The translations under genes and the position numbers were made by a program. Below, one piece after another: positions 1 to 21,585 of a stretch of 64,000 nt of DNA. The stretch spans positions 40,765,137 through 40,829,136 of the forward strand of contig OZ026833.1 in NCBI GenBank assembly GCA_964023205.1. Reading direction: 5' to 3'. The number at the start of each line of letters is the position of its first letter. The first letter of the stretch is position 1. The DNA comes from Lutraria lutraria. Lineage: Eukaryota; Mollusca; Bivalvia; Venerida; Mactridae. The notes beneath the pieces were generated by a model. It searched no databases and was not told the origin of the DNA. It worked only from the letters and a program-made list of their open reading frames with translations.

Positions 1-2645
1 CTGATGAACTGTCAACTTCTAGAAGAGATATAAGAGCATGTGTCAAAGTTACAAAGCAAGGTATGCTAACATTATATGTAATTTATTCCTAATTCTAGCA
101 GAACAATAGTTCCGAAAAAATCAGTTTAAACTAAAATATTTTTATTTTGGTTTAAGAAACAGAAAAGACAGGGTTTGCTACTACATCAATACTCTGTTTA
201 ATATATGTGTACAATGAAGAATGTCAACCCTGTGTCCATAACCGGAGGCGTGCGTCATATTTACTGTGTCATTTCAGCAGATATAAAGCAACAGCTATCA
301 CAAACGTCAATCGGTGAACCTCCAGTGCCTCTTCCTACAACTAAAATGTTGACGACAAATGAGGCGTGTGGAAGGGAAGAAATTGTTTTGTATGAAAACA
401 ATGATGGTAATTACATTTACATTCGTTCCATCGCTTCAATAAATATAGTTCTCTCGGTATTTATATGTTATGTTAAAGGACTTACTTATCTTCAACCATT
501 AACATTCTATTCTTAAGTTATCCGTTCTTTTTACCTCATTTATTTTAAGGTCACCATTGCATAAAAATTATAACGCGTTATTGCCAAAACTACTTTGGAG
601 CATAATGATTTAATGAAATATATTTTATAAACAAGAGATAACCCACTTTTAATTTGTAACAATATACAAACAGTAATACACGCAGATTATTTTATTATCA
701 TAGTAAAAATAGTTATGTCATGAAATGGCGAAATATTAAGCTCACTCGGAAATGAGTTAATAATCATAAGCCCATTCGTAAATGTCGAATCAATAAGCTA
801 TTTCTAAATGACAGTTCAAAGAAAGAATATATGCTGCAGAGTATTTCCAAATAAGTGATGATAGGTTCTAAAAGATAATAAAATGTAGAACATATAAGAA
901 GTATTGACAAAAAGTATGACAGAATCTGTAATTTGTATAAGATGATAAACATTAATCAATATCTAAAGATTTAATTGCACATACGAAGACTTGTGTATTT
1001 GTTTATCGTAGTTTTATGTCAAAAGATAAGGAGATTGATGTAAATACAAGACAATAAACAAAAGCAATAGATTGGTGATATTGACATTAACATACGAATA
1101 TAAGCCTATTTGGAAAAAACTCATAAACTATTTAGAAGGAATTTAAATATGAAAAGAAAATAATTTGAATAAGCAATTGTTAAACTATATTTAACTCGAT
1201 ATCCATTACACATAACATTTCACTCAGCATCCTCTACTATATCAGTGTGCAACATTAATGATAACCCGATAGCCCGACGCTATTAAAAATACCCAGGGCA
1301 AATACGAATTCCCAGTCCGTGGCCTGGTAAAGTATTGTAAACCTGGTAATATCTAGTAATACATAATGATCAGAGCAATGTTGTATCTAATCAATTGTTA
1401 GCCTTGTGGATGCTTATGAGTGTCATCGATGCAATGCCTGTCAGTTTATAGTGCTTTTTCATGTAAGTTCGATGACATTTGTAAGTGATTAGCATGAATC
1501 TGAATCTGTTTTCATTTTTCCAGTTGGCTATTACAAATCACTCGGGCTATTTAAATTCAATAGACTCTATTGGTTATCATGTTCAAAAACACATTATCGC
1601 ACACTGACTAGCATTTTAAACGATAAAATTTAATTTACGTAAAATTTTAAAACTATTGAATACTGACCATTTTTAATCTTCTTATGTACGTTTTCTTTAT
1701 GACGTATTTATAGTGATCGAAGAATACTACTCGGAACCATTTATAGACGAAAAGAGGAAGACTGATAATACTCTCTCCCTTAACACTGTTAAAAAATGCA
1801 GTTATGATAGCAGTCCAATAAAAAAAGTGGACGACACTATTCATCAATGTAACAGAGACCACGACCTACTTGTACTACTAAAGAATTGTCATAAACAGTA
1901 TGACGTAGATGGTCCCAATGAAAACATGAATACGCAAGATGGCATTACTGGTATTCATCCAGATGTTAAGCCATACTTGGCTACAGTGAGTAGGCAGCAT
2001 GAAGAATTGATGGTACTAAAGCACCAAACACCGGTGTTAAAAGCAACACTAGGAAACCAAACAGAAATAAACGAAAGGTTGAAACAAAAGAGGACGCTCG
2101 TGTATGAGATTTGCATAAAGAATAAAGAGACATCTGCTCTCAAACAAGGTAAGTCCAGAAAATCTTGGGGAAATATTTTTTAACAAACTCAAAGGTAAAA
2201 ACAATTGACATGTTATGTTTTTCCGCCCAATCAAGTATGATTGGTTGGAAGTATGCGATACATATTTATTTTTGTGCGTATTGTAATTATACAGAGCTGT
2301 TCTATCGAAATATCTAGGTCAACAATGAGATTTGTTTTGTCTTAAGAACTGATCCGAATTTACTGATTCACTATTCTTTCATGTAAAAGAAACCATTTCG
2401 TTCTGATATTTCCAGCTATTGAAAATCCAACTATTCAAGAAAAAGACGAGACTTATTACACTGGTAGTACAAGTAATTACGAAGATGGATTATCATCAGC
2501 ACGAACATTAATAGAACGGGCAGAATGTCGTGAGACATCACAGCGTATAGTAACCAGAGTCAACGATGAACAGATCATTAACAAAACTGACCCGAATGTA
2601 ACCTACAAAGATTCCGCTTTTTATTCATACCGTGAGCGTTTTTGA
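1..2645 (+). CDS. 3' end of an unrecognised multi-exon gene
   Basis: I do not recognise this protein. Four exons can be joined in one open frame: 1-60 (frame from base 3), 281-406, 1714-2148 and 2416-2645. All three junctions are phase 1, with donors gtatgc, gtaatt and gtaagt and AG acceptors, and the stop is TGA at 2643-2645. The visible part is 282 residues, lacks its N-terminus, and has no signal peptide, membrane segment or cysteine framework. It is hydrophilic and rich in Glu, Lys, Asn and Thr. A central stretch encoded around 1950-2140 has hydrophobic residues spaced as in a short coiled coil; the rest looks disordered. A candidate poly(A) signal lies about 420 bases downstream. It is unrelated to the protease family that follows. 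The consistent phases make a real gene likely; the function is unknown. Confidence 0.6.
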
Positions 2646-3067
2646 TGGCATAAAAGACTACTTATGTGAAATGTATGTTACTAAAAGACCACGTAAGATT
2701 ACTTACAGTGGCATTTGAAATTTCGTATCACAATAACGCTACGTCCCCACTCGTTTTTATTTCTTGTACGTTTGGAGTGTATTAAAACTTGAACTAATTT
2801 ATTAACTTGTGAGTTGCAATTTTATTTCAAATGATATTCAAGTTTTATATATATAGGGTATACAAAAATGTACTTAAAAAGAAGTATTGAAATATGTCCA
2901 ATGTAGTCTCCTATTTTAACAGTGTAACACGTACCAAGAGCAGTCATAAGAGTGAAGACGAGAAAATATATCGTAGAAAAACAATAGATTCTAAAACAGT
3001 CCTGTAATAACTTGGTATTGAATAGAATCATTCTTTATGTATTAGGAGTAAGTGTAAATGCGATGTA

Positions 3068-3073
3068 AATAAA
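3068..3073 (+). terminator. Candidate poly(A) signal of the first gene
   Basis: A canonical AATAAA hexamer lies 423 bases after the TGA of the upstream gene. A second one lies near 3227. The placement suits a 3' UTR, but an AT-rich genome gives many chance matches. Confidence 0.35.
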
Positions 3074-3099
3074 ACGAAACATTATTTACTGTTAAGAGA

Positions 3100-4425
3100 A
3101 TGTATTGACATCTTCTTTACGAAAATCTTTCAAGATTTTTGGAAGTTATGAATGAAATGAATGTAACTGGCAAACTATTTAGTTTTAAGGATTGGAACTA
3201 TTCAAAATGTTAGAGATTTGAAGGTGAATAAAGAAGCAAGAAGAAATTGTTACAAACACAATACATAGCATATCAAATTAAAGTAAATCAAAAGCAAACA
3301 TTTGTTAGTTTTCAGTGTCAGATCGTTTAACGCAGTTTTTCAACGATGTTTCAGTTAATTACGTCGGCCGATTCTCCTTACCAGTTTTTCAGGACTGCAA
3401 CAGCACTAACTTACTATTACCGGCAAATTCTCCAAAAAAGGCTGCAACCTACCGCAAACACATTTACTAAAGATCAAAACTTAATACTCAACATGTTTGC
3501 TTTTTTATTTTCTTAATCTTTTGTTGTAATGATCATTTGTGAAAATGTTAGCTGTTATGTTGATAAAACTTCCTTAGTGATTGTAAATGTTACGTATCAC
3601 AGCCATTTAGATTGTTTGTATTTATAAATGCTGATATTAATCAATTAATTATCCAAAATCAAAGCCATAGTTATGTTAAACATCCCTTCATTACTCTGCA
3701 CCATAAATTGTCTGCCCTTCCATTTACATTGTTTTTATTCTAAGCGTCTTTAATCATCAAGATATTCTACGCTTCTAAACGTTTGGAATGCATTGTAAGA
3801 TGTAGCAGCATTGTTAGTATTTGTCGAAATGTTAGGATTTCTTTAAGACATTTAGTTTTTATAAAAGAATATCTCACTACTAACGTGTTCAATTTTTAAT
3901 AATAATTTTACATTTGTTATCAAGATCATAATTTATAGTGGTGTTACTGAAAGACAACAATTAAAGCTATCAACTATCTCTCCCTGCTCACAACTCGTGT
4001 TATTACCCAACACATTATATAAATGTTAATACGTTATTTTTTGCTGTTTTACAAAATAAATTGGATATTTGCAAAGATTTGTAATTTGAACTGTTGACCG
4101 GTCAACATATATTTGTCAGTTGACTGCCTCGATATGGAGTGTTTCCGTAATGAACGTTCGGTGACAATCAGTACATTCCTGTTAAGACAGAACATACCGA
4201 TTACATTTTGGTTATAAAACGACAATGTCGTTTACCTCTGCACGCGTTTATGTGATTCTGATGCCTGCAAGCGTTTTACATGATTCTGATGTAAACATGT
4301 AAAATGACAATTTGGTTAGAAAATGTCAAATCCAAATCGTTTCTAAGATTTTTATAGCAAGTATTCAAATTTGAATACATTTAAAAAAAAACATTTATAT
4401 AATGCATAAGTAAATAAAACAATTA
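3100..4425. other. Intergenic, AT-rich, no gene seen
   Basis: I see no conserved coding frame, RNA gene or clear repeat here. Short near-repeats around 4240-4310 (two spaced copies of a gattctgatg-type motif) are the only internal structure. Confidence 0.5.
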
Positions 4426-4426
4426 G

Positions 4427-4566
4427 TTCATGGGCATTAGTGGAGCAGTCGGTTGTCGGGTGACATTTTGAACTCTTGCCCTCGGTCTTCGGCCTCGGGG
4501 TAATAGTTCAAAAGTCTCCCTCCATCTCGGGACCACAGTTTTGAATGTTCTACAAATGCCCATGAA
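4427..4566. repeat. Short fold-back MITE-like element
   Basis: The ends are inverted repeats: ttcatgggcatt on the left and aatgcccatgaa on the right. The interior holds a further hairpin (an inverted gaac...gttc pair around a CCTCGG-rich core at about 4470-4510). It has no coding capacity. The size of about 140 bp and the structure fit a non-autonomous DNA element; the superfamily is not identifiable. Confidence 0.6.
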
Positions 4567-5239
4567 ATAACTGTTCTAGACTTTTTCCCGCTATGCTGCA
4601 ATTATGTTATCAAATTTGCGAAGTTTTGGACTAGGGACTGATGTACTCATAGTTGTATAGTCACCGTATAATGTTGCATATAAATAATCATTATCTTTAA
4701 TCGAAAATTTAAGGATCCCGAACTTTCTTTTTTAATTTTGGTCATGGTTATATTGGTTTGTGAGAAAGTGGGTGATGTTTTTATTCTCTATTGCAACCTG
4801 TATTAGTATTATACATTTTGTAATTGTAATATATCGCAAGTATATCTAAATGTGTCGGAATTTAGTATTTGTATTCATTTAATATACATTAATATACAGG
4901 AAATAATGTTTAAAACCATCTGGAAAATATTGACTCTCCACATTCCTCGTATTTCTCATTGTTACAGAAATTTCTTTTATTATACTAAATTCATTGATAT
5001 TTCTGTGTGTGAAAACCATGACATATTTAACAATATATTCATGTTTGACTCATCATTTTGTCTTGAATGTATATGATATGAATGAATAAAATTTTGACTC
5101 AATCTTAATTATTTATCTGTGTACAAGAATCACGTTGTACATTGTGATGAATATATTGACGTAAGTATAAAATTAATATTTGATAACAGACCACACTGTG
5201 CTATTTTTGGACTTTTATTTATAACAAACTGACTTCATC
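4567..5239. other. AT-rich intergenic spacer
   Basis: There is no gene, RNA or repeat I can support. The 74-codon open frame at 4852-5076 is compositionally AT-rich noise. Confidence 0.4.
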
Positions 5240-7092
5240 ATTTACTATCATAATTTATGCTTATGTCATTTGCATGTGGACAGTCCTGACCTCATGTGTG
5301 GAAGCTAGATCGTTGTATTTACCTGCATCGCCATGTCCATCGCAGTGTGTAGTGTATCGTGTGTCGTCTAAAATTGCTTCAAATTTTATGCAATATCCTC
5401 TGAAATCACTGAGACAATTTCAGTCAAACTTCACAGGAATTAACAATGGAGCCCCAATGTCAAAATTGGCCCCACCCCCTATGGACACTTGTTTAAATAG
5501 GGAACATCGTTATATCGTTTTTGACCAAAACTGCATTATCTAGGGCTAGGATATCGGTATACCAGTGTACAGTTGTCCTCTACTAACATTGTTTATACTA
5601 AGCCAAAATAGGGATAATTTGTTTTACATACAAAAATTAGTTTTGGCAAAATCCACATAACAATTAGCTTAGATATTTAGGGTGTTGCATTTTCCTGTGG
5701 TCCTTTAGGCGGGCAGTTCATATGACATCACTGTAGTCAAAATATCACCTCACTGGAGTCACGTGTTCTACAAAGTTGATATAGGGAAAACCTCAAAAAC
5801 TCTTCTTGGCTAAGAGCTTAGACATTTAGTTAATGTATACATGTATTAAAGGGGCATGCCCTGGAACTGAAGGGTCTCGAATAGCAATCAAATTGGTATC
5901 ATTTTAATGCCTAAGTCAATTAATGAAAGCCCTGTAAAATATTCACAAAATATCCCGCTAGTTTACTCAAAATACACATTTCAAGATTTACTAAACATGC
6001 CGATTTCGGCCTCAGAATTATTCGTCATTTTTTCACAACTCGACCCTTTCGGTATCTGTCAAAACCAAAAACATCGCGAAGAAATGTCAACAAACTGAAC
6101 TGGTAAGTATTGCTCGTGTTACATGTTCACTTGAAAGGCAGCGCACATGCTCAGTTAATCTCTCAGACCTATCGGAAATATCATCGTCGTCAATAAAAGG
6201 CTTACAGCCTTTTATTCAAACCGACATATAAATACCGGCGCGCGCGTTATAGGGTCATTTTTCAACGCACATTCTTCTTTGACTTTTCGGTAATAATTGG
6301 TTTTACAAGTGACAAACACGTTTTTGGTGTACGAAAAAAAGACACAACAGTTTAATATTGTCAAGCGTTTATCTTCTGAAACTGATCGAATTATTAATTT
6401 GATTTGCCGATCGAGTCATTTATTTACCAATTTGTAAATTAGTCAGGTTATCTAGGGGCGTGATATATCGAGTCATCAGAACCCTCTTGTTTATTCTGTC
6501 CCATATATAATGCTTTTCCCAAATGTCGTACGCTAGTAAAAGGCTTGAATGATACCCAACTACATGAAGTCATTAATGTGCATCGTGTTGACACATTTAA
6601 AGTGGCATGCCCAGGAACTGCTGTGTCTTTTTTTCGTACACCAAAAATGCGTTTGTCACTTGTAAAACCAATTATTACCGAAAATTCAAAGAAGAATGTT
6701 AGTTAAAAAATGACCCTTTAAGACTCGTATGAGATTAGCAATACAAATGATTTGATTGATGCTTCGTCGACTAACGAAATGATCGAATTTCACGTGACGT
6801 ATTTGTTTTAGTCTATCCGTGTTCCTTCAGACAACCTATTGGTTAACCATACACTCAAGATACGATGCGATATGTACTAATTGAAAAAAGGTTATCGTTG
6901 GTAATATTATGTGAGCCACGTAATGAATCCGTTAGCATTGCTTATTTCATTATTAAACAAGTTCAACAAGTCAAGAGGAAAACGCTTTAGGCGGTTTATG
7001 ATACAATAATATTATATTTGCACAACATTAATAAGCCAACAGAGTTACGCCGTTGATGATTATTGTGAGTAGCCACCGGTAAAGTCTTCAAG
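5240..7092 (+). promoter_or_regulatory. 5' flanking module of gene A
   Basis: This flank aligns by eye with the sequence before gene C (about 28600-29895) and before gene D (about 57370-58430). Examples are the stretches at 5640-5830 and 6500-6600, and the segment at 6720-6800 with its atacaaatgatttgattg core. The same module is therefore carried in front of each complete gene and probably holds the promoter and 5' UTR. No TATA box can be placed with confidence. In A it is interrupted by inverted-repeat elements between about 5846 and 6720. The upstream small open frame seen before C and D is destroyed here. Confidence 0.45.
5846..6720. repeat. Inverted pair of MITE fragments upstream of gene A
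   Basis: Arm 6251-6350 is repeated in inverted orientation at 6621-6718 with few mismatches over about 98 bases. A ttaaaggggcatgccc start at 5846 recurs as ttaaagtggcatgccc at 6597, in direct orientation. Between them is a 25-bp palindrome around 6196-6220 (aataaaagg...ccttttatt). Genes C and D lack these blocks at the matching place. This looks like two insertions of one non-autonomous DNA element, one nearly complete and one truncated. Confidence 0.6.
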
Positions 7093-15698
<8,606 letters not shown>

Positions 15699-16740
15699 AA
15701 AATGGCAAACATCATTACTTGTATATTATTAGTTTACTGTATGATGCAAGTAAAATACGGGTTCATGTATAACGTGTGTTTTCTTGTCTTTTTTATATTG
15801 ATGATTGATTTATTTATCTGTTGTTTCACGGTTCATCAGACAGCTATGGTTATTTCAGAGCCGTCCCAGAGATAATTTACAAGAGAACATGGCATTTATA
15901 TCCCTTCTCTTTTCGAATAGTTTTTCCTGGTTCTTTATCGTTCCCGCTGTAAATCACCGATACACGCCTCACCTATTTCCTGCGATTTTCTTAATACAGT
16001 ATTTTGCTCGATAGTTGGGGGTGGGGACGCTGAAAATGTGTCCTGAAATATTAAAAAAGCGGAGCCGAAATTCGAATTCTAGTCTTTAAATGATATATCA
16101 TAATGCATTAAGTTGAAAATAAACTAACATGTATCGTTTCTTCACACAAGTCTAAAGGATCGAAAGAATTCTACCCCTTAACTATGATCTACAACACAAT
16201 TCATACTCAAACAACAGTACTCATTCACAGAACTGCAATATCAACGAGTGACCACGATTGGAAACACTAAGCTTTCCATACAAAAAAATGTTACAAAAGA
16301 AATATATTGTAGATTTAAAAAGTACCTCTTTCTTGTTTTTTAAAACCATTGGCTAATCCGAATCTACAGAAAATCACATTACTTCATGGCTGTTGCATCG
16401 GAAATGCATATCTTTTCGTCATGTGTTTGTATGCACAACACTTTTATCATCATTAGAAATTAAATGAATTTATCTTGCATTTGTTGATTGGCGATTCTAT
16501 CCGAGGAAAAGCAACAATTACCTCGTATTCAAATTCTTATTAAGGCACGGAAGCTATATTCGGCGAAATCTCGCCCCTCAGAACAAAAAAGCAACAAACG
16601 TTGTAAATGAATTATTGTAGAAACACGATCTTGGCGTATAAATATTGATGAAAATAACTACTGAAATACACGTGAATCCTTTCTACGGCTACAACGAACT
16701 AACGAAAGAACAAAATAAATCGAATCGACAACAAATTTCA
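15699..16740 (+). other. 3' flank of gene A
   Basis: This is 3' UTR and intergenic sequence, duplicated almost exactly after B (24873-25915). The first 250 bases resemble the C 3' flank (35785-36110). The 69-codon open frame at 15805-16014 also exists after B but only because the block was duplicated. A candidate AATAAA is at 16118-16123. Confidence 0.5.
16118..16123 (+). terminator. Candidate poly(A) signal of gene A
   Basis: A canonical AATAAA lies 420 bases after the A stop codon. It is conserved in the B duplicate. The position is plausible but unproven. Confidence 0.35.
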
Positions 16741-16744
16741 AAGT

Positions 16745-18245
16745 TTATTGCATTAAACAGGCCATAAGACATAAGTTGCAGCATATGAACAAATTATACA
16801 TAGACAAATCTTGCAACAAAGACATATTGCAAGTATATGAATCAGATACACAAATAGATACATATGAATTAATCAAACATGGATAAATACTGCTTCCTTT
16901 CTTGTGTAGCGTAATATATAAACATAGCCAAGTTACGTTCTATATCATTATGGTATGATGACATGAGTCTATAAAATTTATCTAAACATGCGTTAGTTGT
17001 ATAATATTCAGATATATTCGTATTTAGTTCTTAAATTACTATAAAGCGGACAGATCATGACAAAATGATATTCATCTTCTATAAATCCTTCACAATAAAT
17101 ACAAGTACGATACTCTCTATCAATATTATAATGTCGCCCTTTTTCTATCATCAAACAATGCGAATAATTTCTAAAGCTTGCCAAGCATCTTCTAAATTTT
17201 GCAATATCAATAACTAATGTATGTATCAGTTGTATAGACTGTGTATGATCCTTAAGTCTTTCAACATATTGTAAAAGAAAAAATGGTTCATTGTCAACAA
17301 ATTGCGATTCCTAAATATACCCAAATCCGTTCGTATATAAATTACTTCTAACATTAGTTGCCCAATTACAATAACCAGGGCGATCATAATGTACCATCAT
17401 TTCATAACAGAGTCGTACATTTCTATCTCTAGGCGTTTTCAACAATCTCAACCAATATTTCATACAACGCTTTGCAGCATTTATATTAATTGAGTATCTA
17501 CCAACATCTCCAAGAACTGCATTATTAAATGACGACATACTAACAATTAAGAATCTTTTACAAGCGTACACTTGCACATTCTCAATACGTGACATGGATT
17601 TTAACCCCCACATTTCAGAGCCATAAAGTAAAATTGATGAAATCTTGGTACCAAATAATTTAAAAAACGTTTTATATGGTAAGCACTGAAACTGATGTAA
17701 ATAATTTAACATGCTTTAAAGTGCCCTCTTAGCCTTTACAGACATTGCATCAGCCATTTTATACATTGAAAGTCTGCTAGAAAAATACACTCCAACATAA
17801 GTAAAACCATTAACAGCTTCCAGAGCTTCACCCGCAAATGTCCAACGTTCGCAACTAGCTAGGCAACCACCTCTTCTAAACACAATGACTTTTGTTTTGG
17901 TAATACTAACATTAAGCTTTTCATTAACACAAAACTCATGTAGAACATTTAATTGCCTCTGTAGACCAACAACAGTGTCAGCTGCTAATGCAATATCATC
18001 TGCAAACATGAGTAAGAATATTTCAGCAGTATCTGGAAATAGCTGAATGCCCCTAATGTTATTCTCGCATAAAAGTGCATGTAATTCATTGATAAACAAT
18101 ACAAACAATATTGGACTTAGTTTGCAACCTTGCCGTAGACCAACTGGACATGTAAGATAATTACTATGACCTTTTGACGTTTTAACACACGCTTTAACAG
18201 ATGCGTATATGGATTGAATGGCATTAAACAATTTAATCAAAGTTA
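16745..18245 (-). mobile_element. 5'-truncated LINE, reverse transcriptase remnant
   Basis: Minus-strand frames 18240-17716 and 17712-17311 encode the second half of a non-LTR reverse transcriptase. It has L-R-Q-G-C-x-L-S-P-I-L-F followed by the catalytic F-A-D-D at about 18000, then the thumb region with L-L-Y-G-S-E-M-W-G. After a TAG in place of a Trp codon the frame continues to a C-terminal zinc-knuckle-like C-x2-C...H-x4-C segment (about 17050-17110) and a stop near 16869. The 5' half (endonuclease and fingers) is absent. It is inactive: there is a stop between the domains and a frame break at 17712-17716. The clade is not assigned. Confidence 0.8.
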
Positions 18246-19696
18246 ACAGATCAAAGTTGCTTTATAAAACTGGAGAAACACTCAACAAACTTAAACATAA
18301 ACTGACCAAGAGCATAGTCCGATCGCATACAAATTGAATAATTCTATAATTACGAGTGCATTTGAGATGATTCGGTTCAAAATGGTATTGTGGACAGCAA
18401 ATTAATATTTCCATGGTGGTCCTAATTTCAGAAAAAAAATGGAATAAAGATAAAAGTGATTTTTCTGCGCCGGATCTTCCGATCCATGCCGCACAAAATG
18501 AACTTTTCCCGTACAATAGTAATCCCATAAATCGGTATACTCCATTATTATCCTACTCTTAGTATACTTATGCCCGAGATGTTGCGCTTTATTGTTTCCC
18601 AGTTATATCGACTGTATATTGTCTTTAAGTGAGTCAGTATACTTCATTATAGGTATTGGGGATATGCTTATTTCAAAGTTGTTCGGTCAGTCTGTCTGTA
18701 AAGCTTTGCTACATCGTCGCCTTATTCTTATTGTGCTCTATAATTTTATATCACAATGTTCGTCTCACCTTGCTCTACATGTTCGTGACAAGAAAATAAT
18801 GAATTATGACGTCACTGACGATGATCCCGCCTAACATTTTGCTCAATCTCCAAGCGAAATATTAACTTATAAAACTTTGGGAGTGATTTTCTCAAACTTT
18901 TAAAATTAGTTGTTAAAGCATCGCTCCACTAAGGCGACGACATATATTGGTAATTTGGTAAACACAGTGAAAGCTATTTAAAGCAGACAACAAAGCACTA
19001 TGCATGCACACTATTGACTAAACCTCCAAAGATGCTCTAAAGTATATACCGTACCGGCTTGTTTGGTCTCTTACATGTGTCTTTTTCAACATTTTAAAAA
19101 AAAAACATACGTATGCATTGTATTATTTTATATATTTTTCAAATCCTGACATATCAAATAAAAGTATTGAATATACACATTGAAGCGTCATAATTTGAAG
19201 GCCAAACTGCAAGTCACTTTTAAGCTTTAGTAAGAGACAAACGTAAATTTCATTGACTATAAAGTGTAAGTAAAATGCAATTAAAGGGACAAATATCTTG
19301 ATATTAACCATTTATTATCCATGAAAATATAATACATTGTGAAATAAACAAACTTAAGTATTACAAAGAAAGTTATTGCCATTTGGAACAAAATACTACA
19401 AAAATAGAAATGACAATTTTGGGGCTTTCAATAACGAACTGACTTCATAGTTTGCCATAACATTGTATGCTTAGGTTATTTGCATAGTAAAATTTCGTAT
19501 ATAAATTGATAAACAAATTGACTTTATATATGGAAGCAAGAACGCCGCTTGTCAATTGTCGTGTGAAGTGTGTCGTGTGTCATCAACAATTGTTCCAAAT
19601 GGAATCTCCTCAACTGAGCCGAAATCAAATCAAACTTATTGTGATTGATTACTGGATATATCTCAAGATTGGCTCTGTCCTGGAGGTCACATGTTA
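18246..19696 (+). promoter_or_regulatory. Orphaned 5' flanking sequence of the C-type gene
   Basis: From here to 19720 the sequence repeats at 27409-28885, where it leads into gene C. In this first copy it stops abruptly at 19715-19723 and joins intron 3 sequence of the A/B unit. It holds no gene of its own. Its 3' part (19430-19560) also resembles 5220-5300 upstream of A. Confidence 0.5.
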
Positions 19697-20676
19697 AATA
19701 CTGAACAACTTGAAATATTCTTAAATGTTAAAGTCATCTATAATTAATAAATACTAATGGTTGAATGTTTTCGTATTCGTAATTTAGTCCAGAACTTATC
19801 AGAATAAGAGCTGGGGATATCGACACGCGTAAGAGGGATTACTATGAACAGAGACGTTCCATGGCCAACATTATAGTGGTAAGTTTTTTATAGCAATATG
19901 CTATCTACATTAATACACCTACATCTGAATTGGGCTGTATATACGATTTCATCTATCAATATAAGGTAAATATGCTTTCAATAATTCAAAAGACAAATTA
20001 TTTAGATTTTTTTTTGCAATTCAGCCGAAAGGTCATAAGTTCTACTCGCTAACCAGAGCTCCATAGAACGAATGATGTCATGCTGAGCTATGCAGATGAG
20101 TTGTGACAATTAGTAAATTATGTTAAATACAAAATTGTTTCCCCAACATTTTGTATTTATTCTTTATAAATAAAGCAACGTAACTAAATACTGAACAACT
20201 TGATATATTCTAAAATGTTAAAGTCATCTATAATTAATGAATACTAATGGTTGAATGTTTTTGTATTCGTAATTTAGTCCAGAACTTATCAGAATAAGAG
20301 CTGGGGATATCGACACGCGTAAGAGGGATTACTATGAACAGAGACGTTCCGTGGCCAACATTATAGTGGTAAGTTTTTTATAGCAATATGCTATCTACAT
20401 TAATACACCTACATCTGAATTGGGCTGTATATACGATTTCATCTATCAATATAAGGTAAATATGCTTTCAATAATTCAAAAGACAAATTATTTAGATTTT
20501 TTTTTGCAATTCAGCCGAAAGGTCATAAGTTCTACTCGCTAACCAGAGCTCCATAGAACGAATGATGTCATGCTGAGCTATGCAGATGAGTTGTGACAAT
20601 TAGTAAATTATGTTAAATACAAAATTGTTTCCCCAACATTTTGTATTTATTCTTTATAAATAAAGCAACGTTACTA
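19697..20676 (+). repeat. 490-bp tandem duplication carrying exon 4 twice
   Basis: Two units with an exact 490-base offset are visible (19697-20186 and 20187-20676), each starting near aaatactgaacaacttg. They differ at only a few positions. Each contains a complete 91-nt exon 4 with splice sites (19788-19878 and 20278-20368). The first codes Met where the second and gene A code Val. Confidence 0.85.
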
Positions 20677-21351
20677 AACTTCTGACTCCATGTACACCAT
20701 GTACGCCATGTATGATATATGCAAAATGGCGTATGTTATTAGAATCAAGTTACAATTATTTTAACACCTTAGGGGTAAAATGAACTGATTCATTTTCATA
20801 TAATAAAACAGTGATTAAAGTTCATGGTATAATTGAGAGACAATTTACTTAGCACCCCTGGCAAATACTTTATTTAGATATTGACAGCGAAAAGTTTATG
20901 TAATTTAAGTTTTGTGAAAGTCAACGAAAGGTAAAGAAATATCATTAGACAGTGCTGAAGGCATTGCTGTTGAACTCATCGAAGATTTAATCTAAAATAG
21001 TCGGCCTCTTTCGTATATGGTGTAAATTAATGGCAATGTAAACATTGGCTTACTTTTATGCGGTTTCATATGGTGTTAAAAATAATTTGCGTATATTTTT
21101 CAGCACCCGAAATTCAACGCCAAATACTACAACTCTGATATTGCTATTCTGAAGTTGAAAACACCTTTAGAATTTAACAAATTCATACAACCGATCGACA
21201 TGACAAGTGGGTAGCTTTTGTCCGAACAATATCATGATCCATTTTGAAATAATAGATGTGTGCACTTTGTCTGCAATAGTATTGTGTTTGTTTCATCAGG
21301 TTTTTACGCCATTTTCAACATTATTTCAGTCATATCGTGGCGGGCAGTCAT

Positions 21352-21585
21352 CCTAACCAGCTGACATGGACTTCATTTAGACCTTAACCAGTACTAACCA
21401 CATTCTATCCGTAAGGTTCTGTCAAGCTACCCCACATAATTCAGTGGTGGAGTACAATTTGTCACATGATGTAATATGTTAAGTCAAATTTGTCACGGAC
21501 AGTTTTAGGCTCGCCCGGGATTCGAACTCCCAACATCTCGATCAGTAGGCAAAGGCTCTAACCACTGAGCTAGCCGGGGGGGGGG
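21352..21585 (-). repeat. tRNA-derived SINE in intron 5 of B
   Basis: This is the duplicate of the SINE at 10085-10335. Here the B box is better preserved (agttcgaatccc on the minus strand), which supports the tRNA origin. Confidence 0.65.

Noticed and set aside
15805..16014. Hydrophobic 69-codon frame after the A and B stop codons
   Set aside because: It is identical in both because the whole block was duplicated. There is no start context, and it sits in the likely 3' UTR.
18262..18528. 88-codon minus-strand frame next to the LINE
   Set aside because: It is not related to reverse transcriptase, the copy at 27425-27649 is frameshifted, and it lies in flanking sequence.
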